Part shown: in pieces, positions 11,201 to 21,789 of the stretch | Numbering within the stretch: the first letter of the stretch is position 1 | Layout: each line of letters opens with the position of its first letter | DNA from: Stichopus chloronotus | Lineage: Eukaryota > Echinodermata > Holothuroidea > Aspidochirotida > Stichopodidae | Direction: 5' to 3' | NCBI GenBank assembly: GCA_021234535.1 | Contig: CM037842.1 | Location: forward strand, 24,057,106 to 24,121,105 | Length of the DNA: 64,000 bases | The notes under the pieces: generated by a model | The model's input: the letters and a program-made list of their open reading frames with translations, nothing else | The model's database searches: none | What the model was told of the DNA's origin: nothing | Position numbers and translations under genes: made by a program

Positions 11201-12762
11201 TACATTTTGAGGATACATGGAAGCCGCTTTTGAAACACACGTGTAACTTGTGGAGTTACCAGTATATGGTTCTACAAAATGGTTACGTTTATGACTGACT
11301 TTATCTTGGACGATCAGTTGTTTTTTATTACCCTTAACTGTTGTTAACATCACGCATTTCTTGTTTCCTTTGCCTCCTGGTATGGTACCCATCCACCTAA
11401 TATGCCATTGGTCCTCTTTCATCTTCAATATCATCATTATATCTTTATCAGTGTACACGTGACTCTTCTCAGGCCCAGCGTCTGTGGTAATGTAGTAATC
11501 TATACATAGGTGGAGACGAAAATCCAAAGCAAGTGAAAAATGTAACTTTTGATTTCTTTCACAAGTCTTACAAGAAAAGTGTTGAAAAAAATCTTGCATG
11601 TTAATTTCGCTTTATTGCAGAACATTAACTTTATTTATTTCTTCAGTAAAATCTATAAAATTAAATTTCTGACAGTTTTGTAAGAGTCTCAAATGCAAAT
11701 TGAAACTTCATGCACCGTCAAATGCAATTTATTTTAATACACAATTGCCAAGGAGGTAAAACACTTACTTTCTGACTCACTGGAAGCATCGGAGCAATCA
11801 GTAACGCTTGGTATTTTGGGCAAGTCAGACCTGAGGAAAAACAGCAATAGTTTGCAACTGTTTTACTTGCTATCAGAAAAAATAAACTGGAACAACAGGA
11901 AAAAATAATGAGGCAAAAAAAAAATAAATAAGGGGGGGGGGTGAAGAGAAATCGGGAGGGGAGAAACTTTGTTTTCCATTCATTCCGAGGACCGTATTGT
12001 GCTTTCTTTTGTTTTTTCTTCCTCAACCCTACCCATAACAATTGACTGTCTATTGTTAATCTTGAGAGGACCTGAGAAATCTATTGAATTTTCTACAGAG
12101 GACCTAAAATCTGTTGTTTCGGTCCTCGATCCTACCCGAAAACAAGAGCACGTATACACACGCTCACATACACACACAAGCCACAAACACAAATATGCAC
12201 AAAATATGGAAATAGGAAAAGTCATGAAATCGTGTCAACTATGTGTACAGTGTGCATTTAATAATGACTCTTACCTGGGAGGTCTTGGTAGGGATCTACC
12301 TAATATTAGCAGTCAAATAAAGAAAACAAAACATACAAAATAGTCTGTTAATGTCTCTCAGGTTTGAAACATGAAATATTAACTAGAACATTAGCAAGGT
12401 AAATATGGAATTCGTTGACTGGAAATGAAAACAATGACAACAGAAATAACAGCCATACCCCCACACCCAAAGAAAAGTAAAGTAAATCAATCAGTCAAAG
12501 GACTACCAAAACAATAAAAGAGAAATGAGAACAATGATAGAAAAATAAAAGTCACTATCTCGTAGGACAATTAAATTAGTATTGCAATTTTCGTTGAGAA
12601 CAAACGGACTGAAGCAAACCCAAATACAAGCAAGAAATAGCGTGATCATTGTAGGAAGATATGTGAAATATTAATTTACTAGAATGTTGCAGAAATGAGT
12701 CACTTCTGGGAATCTCCTTCATTTCGATTGCGGAATCATTGGTGGTTGTTTCGTTACGATTC
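5165..12762 (-). CDS. Gene 1: tyrosine-kinase-like receptor (pseudokinase), cytoplasmic part
   Basis: This is the span of a multi-exon minus-strand gene. Exons in transcript order: 12762-12704 (tentative), 12299-12275, 11830-11769, 11499-11332, 9364-9254, 8888-8725, a weak catalytic-loop candidate near 8157-8085, 6603-6495, 6134-6038, 5625-5550, 5290-5165. Every exon except the catalytic candidate has AG/GT borders and phases that join in frame. The order matches gene 2 exon by exon. The protein has a short juxtamembrane part, an N-lobe, hinge, C-lobe and a 41-residue tyrosine-rich tail. The glycine loop is replaced (GTIPGG), the VAIK lysine position is not lysine, and no credible HRD or DFG motif remains, so catalysis is unlikely. 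No signal, Ig or transmembrane exon was found up to 20999; the gene may be 5'-truncated or those exons may be too diverged to recognise. The exact receptor class is not assignable by eye. Confidence 0.7.
5550..5625 (-). CDS. Gene 1 kinase C-lobe exon (helix H/I region)
   Basis: A 76-bp exon, phase 2 in and phase 0 out, acceptor AAATAAG, donor GTAACT. It reads CYISVGTKLVINRPTVREIR, matching the kinase CW(x6-8)RP segment of the C-lobe. The tryptophan is tyrosine; the arginine that pairs with the APE glutamate is kept. Confidence 0.75.
6038..6134 (-). CDS. Gene 1 kinase C-lobe exon (helix G region)
   Basis: A 97-bp exon, phase 1 to 2, donor GTAAGT. It begins GKLPFPCEPDGTTFDN and ends HYELIK, aligning with the G-x-x-PF ... 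YELIK stretch of tyrosine kinases. The helix G exons of genes 2 and 3 are also exactly 97 bp. Confidence 0.8.
6495..6603 (-). CDS. Gene 1 kinase C-lobe exon (APE to helix F)
   Basis: A 109-bp exon, phase 0 to 1, acceptor TTCATAATTCTAG. It contains YFPPEALHRNEYSENSDTWS followed by IIWEILTG. PPE stands for APE and SDTWS for the SDVWS motif of helix F, so the C-lobe scaffold residues are kept. This is one of the clearest kinase exons of gene 1. Confidence 0.85.
6883..7195. repeat. Diverged copy of the 15961-16313 inverted-repeat element
   Basis: It starts TTAAAGGGAAAT like the element at 15961. It shares TTCATCTCCTCAAA, CATCATT-GAATT and GTGAGAAA-CTATTTTCTTGA blocks in the same order and spacing. 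The right terminal repeat is no longer recognisable. It lies between gene 1 exons, so it is intronic. Confidence 0.55.
8085..8157 (-). pseudogene. Gene 1 possible catalytic-loop exon relic
   Basis: The reading frame VIVGDTNPGVLLLPIDKTQF lies exactly where the catalytic-loop exon should be, between the hinge and APE exons. It aligns without gaps to 20 residues of the gene 2 catalytic exon (GLCTEGIYL ... KLCDF). It would make HRD read IVG and leave no DFG. The only usable acceptor (TTATAG) gives the wrong phase, and the frame stops before a good donor, so it is a weak or decayed candidate that could be chance. Confidence 0.3.
8725..8888 (-). CDS. Gene 1 kinase hinge and helix D/E exon
   Basis: A 164-bp exon, phase 1 to 0, donor GTAAGT. 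It reads KLHLIQQQVSCRTLESWL (beta5-hinge-helix D) and DVIKMIAFILDGLSLLHSYG (helix E). It aligns without gaps to the gene 2 hinge segment VLIIQDYIEMLTLRSHL. Length and phase match the gene 2 exon within one codon. Confidence 0.8.
9254..9364 (-). CDS. Gene 1 kinase N-lobe exon (helix C to beta5)
   Basis: A 111-bp exon, phase 1 to 1. It contains HWDEFVKRTLDL and NFLVEIEGIGIMK, a helix C with the conserved glutamate (WDEF) and the beta4-beta5 strands. The acceptor could be TAG at 9365-9366 or AAG three bases upstream; both keep frame. The homologous gene 2 exon is 110 bp, one base short of this. Confidence 0.7.
10195..10470 (-). repeat. tRNA-derived SINE
   Basis: On the minus strand, 10467 downward starts GGCGGACGGGATAAGCTCGG, resembling a tRNA 5' half with an A box (TAAGCTCGGTGG). 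GAGTCAAATCC follows at B-box spacing. The unrelated body continues to a G-tract near 10201-10212. This is the structure of a tRNA-headed SINE. It sits in an intron of gene 1. Confidence 0.6.
11332..11499 (-). CDS. Gene 1 kinase N-lobe exon (juxtamembrane to beta3)
   Basis: A 168-bp exon, phase 1 to 1, acceptor ATGTATAG, donor GTAATA. It contains KMKEDQWHIRWMGTIPGG and KKCVMLTTVKG. From the exon start to GTI is 40 residues, identical to the gene 2 exon. The glycine-rich loop is absent and, aligned from the right, cysteine stands where the VAIK lysine should be. A longer open frame (10958-11599) runs through both flanks, but splice sites and homology support only this piece. Confidence 0.7.
11769..11830 (-). 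CDS. Gene 1 juxtamembrane exon
   Basis: A 62-bp exon, phase 2 to 1, acceptor TTTTTCCTCAG, donor GTAAGT, reading SDLPKIPSVTDCSDASSESE. It matches the gene 2 exon at 30119-30177 (RSLPDVPVTSWSEEEDYYE) in phase, length and the S-x-LP-x-[IV]P motif. Confidence 0.7.
12275..12299 (-). CDS. Gene 1 25-bp juxtamembrane microexon
   Basis: Between AG (ATATTAG) and GTAAGA lies a 25-bp exon, phase 1 to 2, adding GRSLPRPPR. The phases are exactly those needed to join the flanking exons, as with gene 2 exon 45212-45278. Such a short exon needs transcript support. Confidence 0.4.
12704..12762 (-). CDS. Gene 1 possible first juxtamembrane exon
   Basis: A 59-bp candidate exon, phase 2 to 1, with a good acceptor (TTTGCTTCTCAG) and a weak donor (GTGACT). 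It reads NRNETTTNDSAIEMKEIPR. The phase matches the gene 2 exon that follows the transmembrane exon; sequence similarity is slight. Confidence 0.35.
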
Positions 12763-14195
12763 CTGAGAAGCAAATGAAAATTGTAACATTTTTGGTTTTG
12801 ATTCAAGTTGCATAGCGGTTGAGTAAATTAAAACAAATGTCAACAAATATCATGTACGTTTGAGTCATGGAATGATAAGATCACCTGTATTACTACACTA
12901 CACTGAATGTCAAAGCAGTTTCATTACTTATTAAATCAGCATTTTTTGTTCGTTTGTGTCTCCATTATTCTGGAAACTGAATAATGAATTTTTCAGAACT
13001 GAAAAATTATCAGATAGGATGTCTTAACTTATGGCACCAAAGTAAACCATAATGGCTGAAGAAAATATTAATATTAGAAACTTTCTTCGACGTGACTACT
13101 TTTTGTCTATTACACTAAATCAGACGAAAAAGCACCACTTCTCTTGCATAATTTGTTACATCATACAGTCATAACGGGAGGATAGATTTTACAACGCAAG
13201 AGTTAGAGTTGACGCAAAAATTGTCTATTGCACGACAGTAACAAGGTTCTTCCATCAACTGTAAATCGTTTTTTGCATCAAATGTTGACTGTCCGTTGTA
13301 GAGATAACTGATTTTTAGGATGAGATAAGAAGAGTGCTCAAACAATTTTTGTTTTTGCAGAAACGAAAAGCTGTTCTTTTAGAGAAACGTAACAAACGAA
13401 TAGTACTTTGAAGTGTAATGACTTTAGTCACCATTTCAACAGGACAGGCTTCATTAAAAAGGAATATCAACGAAAGTGTTAGTACTTTTGACGACTCATA
13501 GGTTTTACTAAAGGTTTGATGACTGGCAATTTTTTTCCAAAGAGGTAAACGTTAAAAAACAATTTGGTTTGGCAAGTTTAAAGGGTGACTAGTTAGTTAC
13601 AAGCTAGTTCGTACATCAAATTCACGTGGAATCTAATTTACGAGGATTTCTATCCTTTTGAATAAGAATAATTGTACTGTATGCATTGGAAGTAACCACA
13701 ATATTAGCTTGTGATTACTATTTTCTTCGTTTATCATTACGTTACAAGCCTTGCAGTGTAGTTATTTACGGCACTAAGCCACCCCACGAATGTGGAGGAA
13801 GCTTATATCTTACAAGTTGAAAGTTTACTTCGGGTTACTGCCAACTGAACAATTTTGATCATATTTGGTCATTTTTAGATTACTTTTAGCATTTTTGCAA
13901 AAATAGGAATACCTTAAACTTCACATGGACACAAAAAACCCATCTTAAGATGACCAGGTATCAAGAACCGAGCCTACCTGTTGGTACGCTTCATTGCTTC
14001 AAGTGAACTACATACAACACCTAACTACTCTCAAGTAGCGATCACATCTTATAAACAGATGTAAGCCCATCATTTATTTCACAGTCAACTTGACTTTGTT
14101 ATACATGCTTTGTTGGCTTAAGGTATCCTTTCCGACCGAGCAACGCATCCTGCCTGGAAATAATGCACATGAAGCTAAAACTTAGGCCACACTTT
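12763..14195. other. No gene seen upstream of gene 1
   Basis: I looked on the minus strand for the missing transmembrane and Ig exons of gene 1 and found nothing convincing. There are only short ORFs and an AT-rich stretch with a small hairpin near 12987-13006. Confidence 0.4.
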
Positions 14196-14196
14196 T

Positions 14197-14825
14197 ACAA
14201 AGGTCTTTCCTAACCCTGTACCCCTATCGTTATGCAAGATCACACGTAGTCGTTCATCTAGACATGTCGAAATAAGCATATCGGTGTTAGCATGTCGAAA
14301 TAAAAGAATACGTGTTTATCTATTAGTACACTATAAAACTTGAAGTATAGAAATCAAGTTCAAGTTTAGAATGGTAAGGCAAAAATAAATAGAGAAAAAA
14401 AAATTCTGCTTACGAATGGTTGAATGTCGAATATTTCTACAGCAAAATCGAAATATGCAAACACTGTCGAAAAATGCATTGCTACAAGAGATGAACTTTT
14501 CAACACACTTACAATGGTCTTTCCTAATCCTATACCCCTATCGTTATTAAAGATCCCACGCAGTCGTTATTTAGACATGTCGAATTAAGGATATCCGTAT
14601 TAAGCATGTCGAAATTAAAGAATACGTGTTCATCATTTAGTGCACAATAAAACTTGAAATATAGAAACCAAGTTTAACTTTAGATAGGTAAAGCAACAAT
14701 AAATAGAAAAAAAAATAATTTTGCTTATGAATGGTTGAATGTCGAATATTACCATAGCAAAATCGAAATATGCAAAGACTGTCGAAAAATGCTTTGCGAC
14801 AAGAGATGAACTTTTCATCAATAAA
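14197..14825. repeat. Tandem duplication, about 313 bp x 2
   Basis: Units 14197-14510 and 14511-14825 share long blocks in the same order: GGTCTTTCCTAA, ACCCCTATCGTTAT, GACATGTCGAA, AATACGTGTT, GAATGGTTGAATGTCGAATA and AGAGATGAACTTTTCA. Each differs from the other by scattered substitutions and small indels. It is non-coding. Confidence 0.8.
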
Positions 14826-15960
14826 TAAATAAATTAAGAGCTGTCTTAACTATTTGTCTCAAAAAACCTTGAATTTCTCGAATGAATTTTCTAAGGCCGT
14901 CTTTAAAAGGCTACATCTTCTTGATGAAAAGCTGTTTTTTCAAAATTAATGCTAAAATGTCGAAATACATCAGCCTTACCTTAATTAACGATAGCAATGT
15001 TAACCATTTAAAAAATATGAATGTGGTTACTGAACCGTGTTGCATTTGTTGTTGCATTTTGTAAATTATTTTACTGGTAGTGTCTCTTTTGCCAATACTG
15101 ACGACTCACAAGATTCGTCCAATCATCAACGACTCTTCCACTCTACAGTGGTTTCACTTCTTTTGTAAAGATTACAAGATCAGCTTTTGGTTCTGGTAAA
15201 TCGTTGAACTGGCTAGGAGAGTTACCCAGACTCTACCAATTACCGTACTCTGTCCGGTGGAAGTACCAAACAGCTCTTGCTTTGTCGACCTTCATCTCTG
15301 TCGTATTCATTGTACGGCATTTTCGCTATCAACCGATGAAGAGTTCTTATGAGCAAGGGTTACATTAATTGTAACTTTGCAGCGAAAACATTTAACGTCT
15401 GCGATTAACTATGTACCATAAAGTTCACGCAACATTTGATTTGGTTGTAGTAAATATAGTTCAAATTCTGCGTAAACCTCCTAAATCAAGTACTAAAATA
15501 TGATGATGTTTGCATCATATTTATCTATTTTTTTCTCTATCGAAGGATATATGACCTGTTGCATTTGAGATACTGATAATCGCATTTTATCCAGAATAAG
15601 CAATTGAACATATACATACTTAATAGTCACTAAATGCATCTTGTGTGAGGCATCCTTTCACATTTTCCTCATCGACGTGCAAATATGAGGTACAGGATGA
15701 GACAAACTATGATGTTTCACTGAGCCTATGATGTAATATATCTGTAGAATTTTAACGTTGGAATTATAACCAACAGAGTAGGTCCCTAAATGCAGTCATA
15801 GTTGGACAATTAGAGTACGTGAAGTGGTTGTCTGGATCGAAGTGGTGGAGTTGTGCTTGAAATAATACATCTAAATTTGCACAAACAAGAGAACCTGTAT
15901 TAAAATTTATCAAGGTTGTAAAGACAAACAATCAGCACCTGATTAAGCTTATGCAGTACA

Positions 15961-16313
15961 TTAAAGGGAAATAGGGCGTTTAGAATACACCAACATGACA
16001 TAAAACAGAAATAGCTTTAGTCATTGTTAAACCATCCAGTCTCATCAATAAACACCTGCCAAAGCTTCATCTCCTCAAAACATTATGCATGTGATGAGTA
16101 ACGGAAGATGCATCATTTGAATTTTGAAAAGTTTGGGTGAACAAATTGGTGTTGAGCGACAAATAACTGAGTTTCTCTCTGTGAGAAACTTATTTCTTGA
16201 AAAGAAGGCTACTGTCCTTCCCTATTTTCAAGAATCTATCATTCTATGTCCACAAACATTGGTGTTAATAGTATGGATGTTTTCTGTAAAACAAACTCCC
16301 TATTTCCCTTTAA
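15961..16313. mobile_element. TTAA-flanked inverted-repeat element (MITE-like)
   Basis: A perfect 16-bp terminal inverted repeat: TTAAAGGGAAATAGGG at 15961-15976 and its complement ending at 16313. The outermost TTAA at both ends could be the target duplication, as for piggyBac-type transposons. The 353-bp interior has no transposase. A diverged relative lies at 6883-7195. Confidence 0.65.
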
Positions 16314-19300
16314 GTGAGATTTCATTGAATAAAGAGGTATTTCCAAAGATTTGTTTCAGTGTTGGTTGACATTTCTCCAACAACTATTATATATTTATGG
16401 ACATAATGACTCTCTGTGAATATTATCTTCAAACAAGTTCAGCGACCTCCCAGATTAAGTGGCGGCGCCATTGCAGTATGTCTTGTCAGTATGCCTTCTC
16501 ATAAGACAGAGGTGAAGTGAACGCCAGTTACCTGTGATTCCAGTGTATCGGTTTCATATATACCTTAATCTTCACATTGAACTTCACATTCCTTTCTGTA
16601 ACAGACGTATTTATTTACTTCAGTTTAATTTTAAGATCAAAAACCAAACTTTACAATTGTTTGCATTCTTAGGTGAATTTTTGATCGTCATCACGATGAA
16701 CCAATAACAGCAAAGGGTTTGAAGTAAAGACCAAGATTAACTCGTCACTATTCATAGTAACGTTTAAATTTTGTGAAAGTACTACGCATCCGAACTCTTC
16801 TTTTATTTACAGCAGTAAAACTGTAGCCCTCTCTATTTCCTTAGGATTTAAATGTTGTAGATAAAATTTGTAACAACAAAAACCTTATGAATCAATGGAG
16901 ATTTGATTCGCGTTCAAATGATGACGGCCAGACCCACGATTTCTTGCCGTTGAGTATTCTTCGTAGATTGACGCGGTTGTCTTACAGTTTGCATCTAGAA
17001 TAACGATGCCTTCTACTTATGTGTACAGGATGGATGATTATTTAGAAACAAATGAATTTCATGTCGAACGAAAATCATATGCAAGAGATCCCCATTTTAC
17101 AGGGATACTAATCTGTTTGTGATATCACTGGAAGCAAGAAAATTAGTTCACAACACACTTTTGAATTGCAGTCTTCTCTAGTTGGCTTAATTTTTAACTC
17201 AGTGGCTGATCCAGGATTTGGCAAAAAGGATGCGGAGAGGGCAGCAGGACGAAGACTAATCGCCTTCCTGTAAAGGGTTCAATGGTAGGGGTATCCTCCC
17301 CTTTGGAATTTCTTTGCTAGACATTTGCCATTTCCTCAGGAATTCCTGTTTTTTAAGTGATGATTCTACTTTTTCTATCTTCCTTGGTGAAATATTTTGT
17401 TTGGACCCTTCCAGGATATGTAATTTTTTTTTTCTCACCCGGCGTATTCTCCGCATACTAGCCTACACCTCTGCTCAGTTCACAGGGATTTGAATAAAGG
17501 AATGATATTGGCAGAAGTTTTCAAGTTTAAGTTTTTCTTTCCTTCCCTTTTAGATGAACACTTGAGTCTCACTATAGACAAAATAATGCAATTATGTTTG
17601 CTTTTTCATGTGTGATGACTGACAAAAATGTTAATTATGTGTGTTTTGTCTCTCTATTTATTTCTGGGTATGTTACCATAAGATGGTATAGAGAGATTGA
17701 TAATGCATGTCATGAGTGCATTATTAAAAACAACTGAAACAAAATTTTTACGTATATAATAATGGAACTGATTAAGTGTTGTGTATGGGCTCTTCGATTT
17801 TCAAAATTGTGATCTGTTACCGACTTTGCCACAAATGAAGCCATATAAAGAGTGATATCTTTTTGACAGTTGTATTTCATAGCAAAGGTATATAATACAG
17901 TGTTTCATCACTTTATGTGTGCCAACTGCCGTCAACACATGTTGACATTCTTCCTGGAACAGTTTCAGATTGATAGTTCCACATAACAGGATGACAATGT
18001 TTTGCATGGGTCACTTTTTCAGAGTAATTTGCAGTAAATTCTATCCAAATCAACCGCAAGTCCTCGAGTAAGACACTAAGGTTGCAGAGATTAGTGCACA
18101 ATAGTTAGGGAACATTTAGAGTATAATACTGGCTGGAGTCCCTGTAACGTCCGTGGTTTTCCTAAGTTACACTGTAACCTAAATGAACCATGATATTGCC
18201 AAAGAGTGCCAAAATGTGAGTAACAGAATTACCCTCAACCCATCTGTGGACTACTATTATTTTCAGATCATAAATAATTCACAAAGGTTCACTGACACGT
18301 CTCATAGCCCTACTGCTCTATTGCATCAGGATGTAAACTGTTTCATGAAGTTGTTAATTGGAACAGATATGGAAAGGTTTTCAACAGGTATTAAAAGGTA
18401 TCAACATGTATACTCCCAGGTTTGAACAGGAAGCAACAGGTTTCAACACGATTTAGCGAGATACAAGGAGTTTCAACTAGTTTTACAGCCAGTTTTGAAA
18501 GATTTCAACTGGTCTTAACGTGTTTTCAACAAGATTTTGAGGGTCTCAGATGGTCCAGAGGAACAACGTTTCTCTTAATAACTTCCAGGGATGTACAATT
18601 AAAACTTCCAATTAGGTTTTCTTAAAGTAAATATGTAGGTCTGATACCTACATACCATTCCTGGGGAAAAACAAATATGTAAATTATAATAACAAGTATG
18701 CAACAGATATTCTAAATGCAAGTATCGATGAACAAAAGAACCCCGTCCATTTTTTATTTTTGCCACAATGTTACTCGAAGATAGGTATTTCTTACATTCT
18801 CCATTCGCTAAAACGTTTTGGTAACGTCAGGTAGTAGGACGTATGAGTGACTGAGTAGTTCCACGCGTGTGGGCAAACTTGCCGTGTATTTGACGGACTG
18901 CCAGACAATTACCTATTTTGAACATTATCATTTTGACCATTATTATTTTTGGCGCTAGTACTGAAGTAGCAAGTCAATTGCTACAGGGCGCTAGTTCATT
19001 TCATTATCTCTTGATTTTATAGGTGTTCACATTCTTCCATGTGTTGACATAAGGACTGAATATTACATTTACATGAAAACCTACCAAATTCCTCAGGGAA
19101 ATTTTATTTCGATTTTATGTAATGCCACTGTTTTGCTAAAAATAAGGTACATATTTTTTGTTTTAGTGCCTAGATATGTATAATTAGTGCATGGCTATGT
19201 GTTCATACAATTATTTCTTTAGTTGTGGTAGTGTTAAATTTCCCCTATATGTAATGTCCTCTAATGAAAATATATCAATTTCCACAAACAGTGTGTAATT

Positions 19301-20999
19301 AGCATCTTACTCATGAATCTTTTTTATGAAATCGAGTAAAGTATAAGCACATGTTGCAACGGGTTATTTATAAATTTTTTATTATTATTATTTATAAAAT
19401 ATGGAAAAACATTGGGCTGAATAACGGCAGGACTATCTAAGCGCTGTGTCACCTTTGGTTGGAACATAAAATACAAGAAACAATGGTTTCCCCAACCGAT
19501 GATCCGTAATTTCGTGATGTCCATACATGCAGCTTTGAAATAGGGACCGCATATCAGCAATTTCTCAATCAATGAAATATCGTGATCATTTGAATTTTAT
19601 CTACAATATTTCCACCTATTTAATCGCTTTGTCTCTTTCGGAGTGGTAATCTTAAGATAGGCGTGCGAAAAATATGTTAGGGTCACCTGAATACACTATT
19701 TTAGCTTAGCGACACCATTACTTGGGAGGGTACCGGAAACTGGGACTGGAAACACTACCACTGCAGTAGCGAATACAATATATTCTTAGAGACCTCGTAT
19801 TTGATTGCAATTACAAAGTAAAGTAAGAGGCACGTTGGTTCTATTTGTGGTGTCTTTTTAAGTCATATTTTTTTGAAGAAATCGTAATTTACGGAAAAGG
19901 TAATTTTTCAAACTTTACTTTCTAGCGATAACAGCTTTTTTTCTGAGAATATTTCAACTGCCAGGAAATATTGGATAAAATGTGGTGCCATGATCTTTAA
20001 TTCCAGTGGGCATTTATTTTTCCGAAACGTAATGCCAACAAGTTTTATTTTCTGGGTTACAGTTTTTTTTTTTATTAATTTGCTACAAACTTCCTTGATG
20101 CATAACAAGGTAGAGTTAACTCTTGTAGCGATGACCTTTGTAAATGATATCCACCTTAACGACAAAATACTGTCATAGACCAGAATGTTGATAGGTGGGT
20201 GAAAGGTATGAGATGGATGATGGTTAGACTTGGAGGAAGTTGTGGGGGACAAAGAATGTCCCCTCCCCTTTTTGAAATCTTTTTGCCAACTTCAAAATAT
20301 TACCTGCAATCTACTGCAACGGTTGGCGTCTTTGACGTCGTACAATATATAGAGTGAGATATGAAAAATTGCAACTTTTTTTATATTTTGCACAGTATCG
20401 TGCCTCCTAGACAAAATGGGAGAAATAAAAAAATGTTGATGATTTATTGACATATTTTTCAATTACCAGGGAACTTTAAACACAGCCTAGTGCAATATTT
20501 GCCATCTTTTTATGTCATGAAAACTGCTAGACTTTGACATGAAGAAAACATGAAAACATAAGAAAACATATCAAGAAAAAAGTCAGAGAACTGGTATTTA
20601 AGATTTTCCAACTATCGTCCCCTAACAACTTTTTGCAATGGAAGTGATTGATATCCCAATATCCCGCCCTCTTTGCCTCGATACTGGATAAAACGAAGCA
20701 CTTCAGTTGAATGAAACTTTCTGAGGTTTTGAAGAAAATATTATCAATTTAACATGTACCTTATATTGATTTTGGAAAGTCAATTGTCATTGTTGAATGT
20801 GTATTGCATGTTACATCTTCGGTTGTTATAAACACAGGCATTGCGTTCCTACATATAGACCAAATGCAAACTAATAAGAATGTAAAAAAGTGACAGTAAA
20901 ATAAAATAGCTGCAAAGTAGAGCAAATCATATGACGAAGATATTGGGAAAAAAAGCTTGATATGAAAATGAAGTGGTATTCTATAGCTAACCGAAGTTG
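16314..20999. other. No gene identified between genes 1 and 2
   Basis: ORFs here are short and show no domain I can name. Weak single-exon-like pieces (for example 16527-16610 minus, ending IHWNHR before a GTAACT) could be remnants of gene 1 extracellular or juxtamembrane exons but do not form a chain. It contains the short-motif array at 18375-18545. Confidence 0.4.
18375..18545. repeat. Degenerate short-motif array (GGTTTCAAC-like)
   Basis: At least seven copies of a GGTNTCAAC-like word recur every 20-30 bases: GGTTTTCAACAG, GGTATCAACATG, GGTTTCAACACG, AGTTTCAACTAG, GATTTCAACTGG, GTTTTCAACAAG. It looks like a decayed minisatellite. Confidence 0.55.
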
Positions 21000-21000
21000 T

Positions 21001-21333
21001 TTAATTTCTGTCATTTACATACCCGTGATTTATTTCAACGTTATCTCTAAGGTCTGGATTCCCTGCAATTGAAAATGGTCTTTTTCTCCTTCCAACTTGC
21101 CTGTGATGTGCTCTTAACTGGCTGCTACGGTTAATACTTTCGTCATAATCTCTTACGGACCTACAGTCGTAGAGGTTTCCGAGATGTTCATCTGCTGAAT
21201 CGCCACTGACATTTAATCTGTCGTAGCCAGGGTTCGTTATTTGCAACTTACACTCTTCTGTAGCAGCTGGTAAGTTAGATGATTTGCTAGACCATTTACG
21301 CAAATGTCCAAATATCAATTGTCCTTCCTGAAT
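21001..21333 (-). CDS. Gene 2 last exon: cytoplasmic tail
   Basis: A phase-0 exon after acceptor AAACACAG, 110 codons plus TAA. It begins IQEGQLIFGHLRKWSSKSSN and is polar, with ITNPGYDRLN (an NPxY PTB-type motif), VRDYDESIN and HGYVNDRN near the end. It directly follows the helix H exon (phase 0), separated by an intron holding a LINE. Confidence 0.75.
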   Translation of the reverse strand: MQEGQLIFGHLRKWSSKSSNLPAATEECKLQITNPGYDRLNVSGDSADEHLGNLYDCRSVRDYDESINRSSQLRAHHRQVGRRKRPFSIAGNPDLRDNVEINHGYVNDRN

Positions 21334-21789
21334 CTGTGTTTAAGACAGTAAGTAAAGACTGTAGGCAGGTATGGAATGGAACATCAGCTGTTTTGTCATC
21401 ATATTACATTAGAACCAGCGCTATTGTTATTCTTTTCTTTGAAATTTTCAAAGTATGAAACGTCTCGTTCGGCGTAAATAGGTTTTATGTAAAGCGGGAC
21501 TTCAGTGCTGCATAAGGACATATCCTTACAGAAGGAAAATAAAAAGACGTTACAATGATCGCCAAAGTAAAACAAAAAGAGTCATAAATTGGGATATGAG
21601 AAGAAGACAGATAGTTAAAAATAGTAAAAAATTTGGATGTATCAGTCGAAATTCACAAAAACGTGTAATCAAACAATAAAGTAAAGACAACTCCTCCTGA
21701 GAACCTATGCATGCGTACGATTACCACCTTGTAGAGTAAGTATATGCGATTATCCTGCATATATCCAAAAATATAAGTGTTGGAAAAGT

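Noticed and set aside
10958..11599. 213-codon ORF on the minus strand taken as one gene
   Set aside because: Only 11332-11499 shows kinase homology and correct splice sites; the rest of the frame is read-through into introns.
12150..12190. CRISPR-like or regulatory repeat in CA-rich stretches (also 28044-28070, 32460-32492)
   Set aside because: Simple CA microsatellites in a eukaryotic genome; no unique equal-sized spacers.
12410..12470. Hydrophobic minus-strand frame (MAVISVVIVFISS) as gene 1 transmembrane exon
   Set aside because: No AG acceptor precedes it, and the stretch ends in an excellent pyrimidine-tract acceptor, so it is probably intronic. Its position is also downstream of the first juxtamembrane candidate.
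15215..15365. Possible transmembrane exon on the plus strand (ALALSTFISVVFIV followed by basic residues)
   Set aside because: No clear splice context, wrong strand for gene 1 and no neighbouring exons.
17913..18101. Sushi-like cysteine pattern (STCVDGSWHT)
   Set aside because: Only the last cysteine-tryptophan part fits, the frame ends in a stop and there are no supporting exons.
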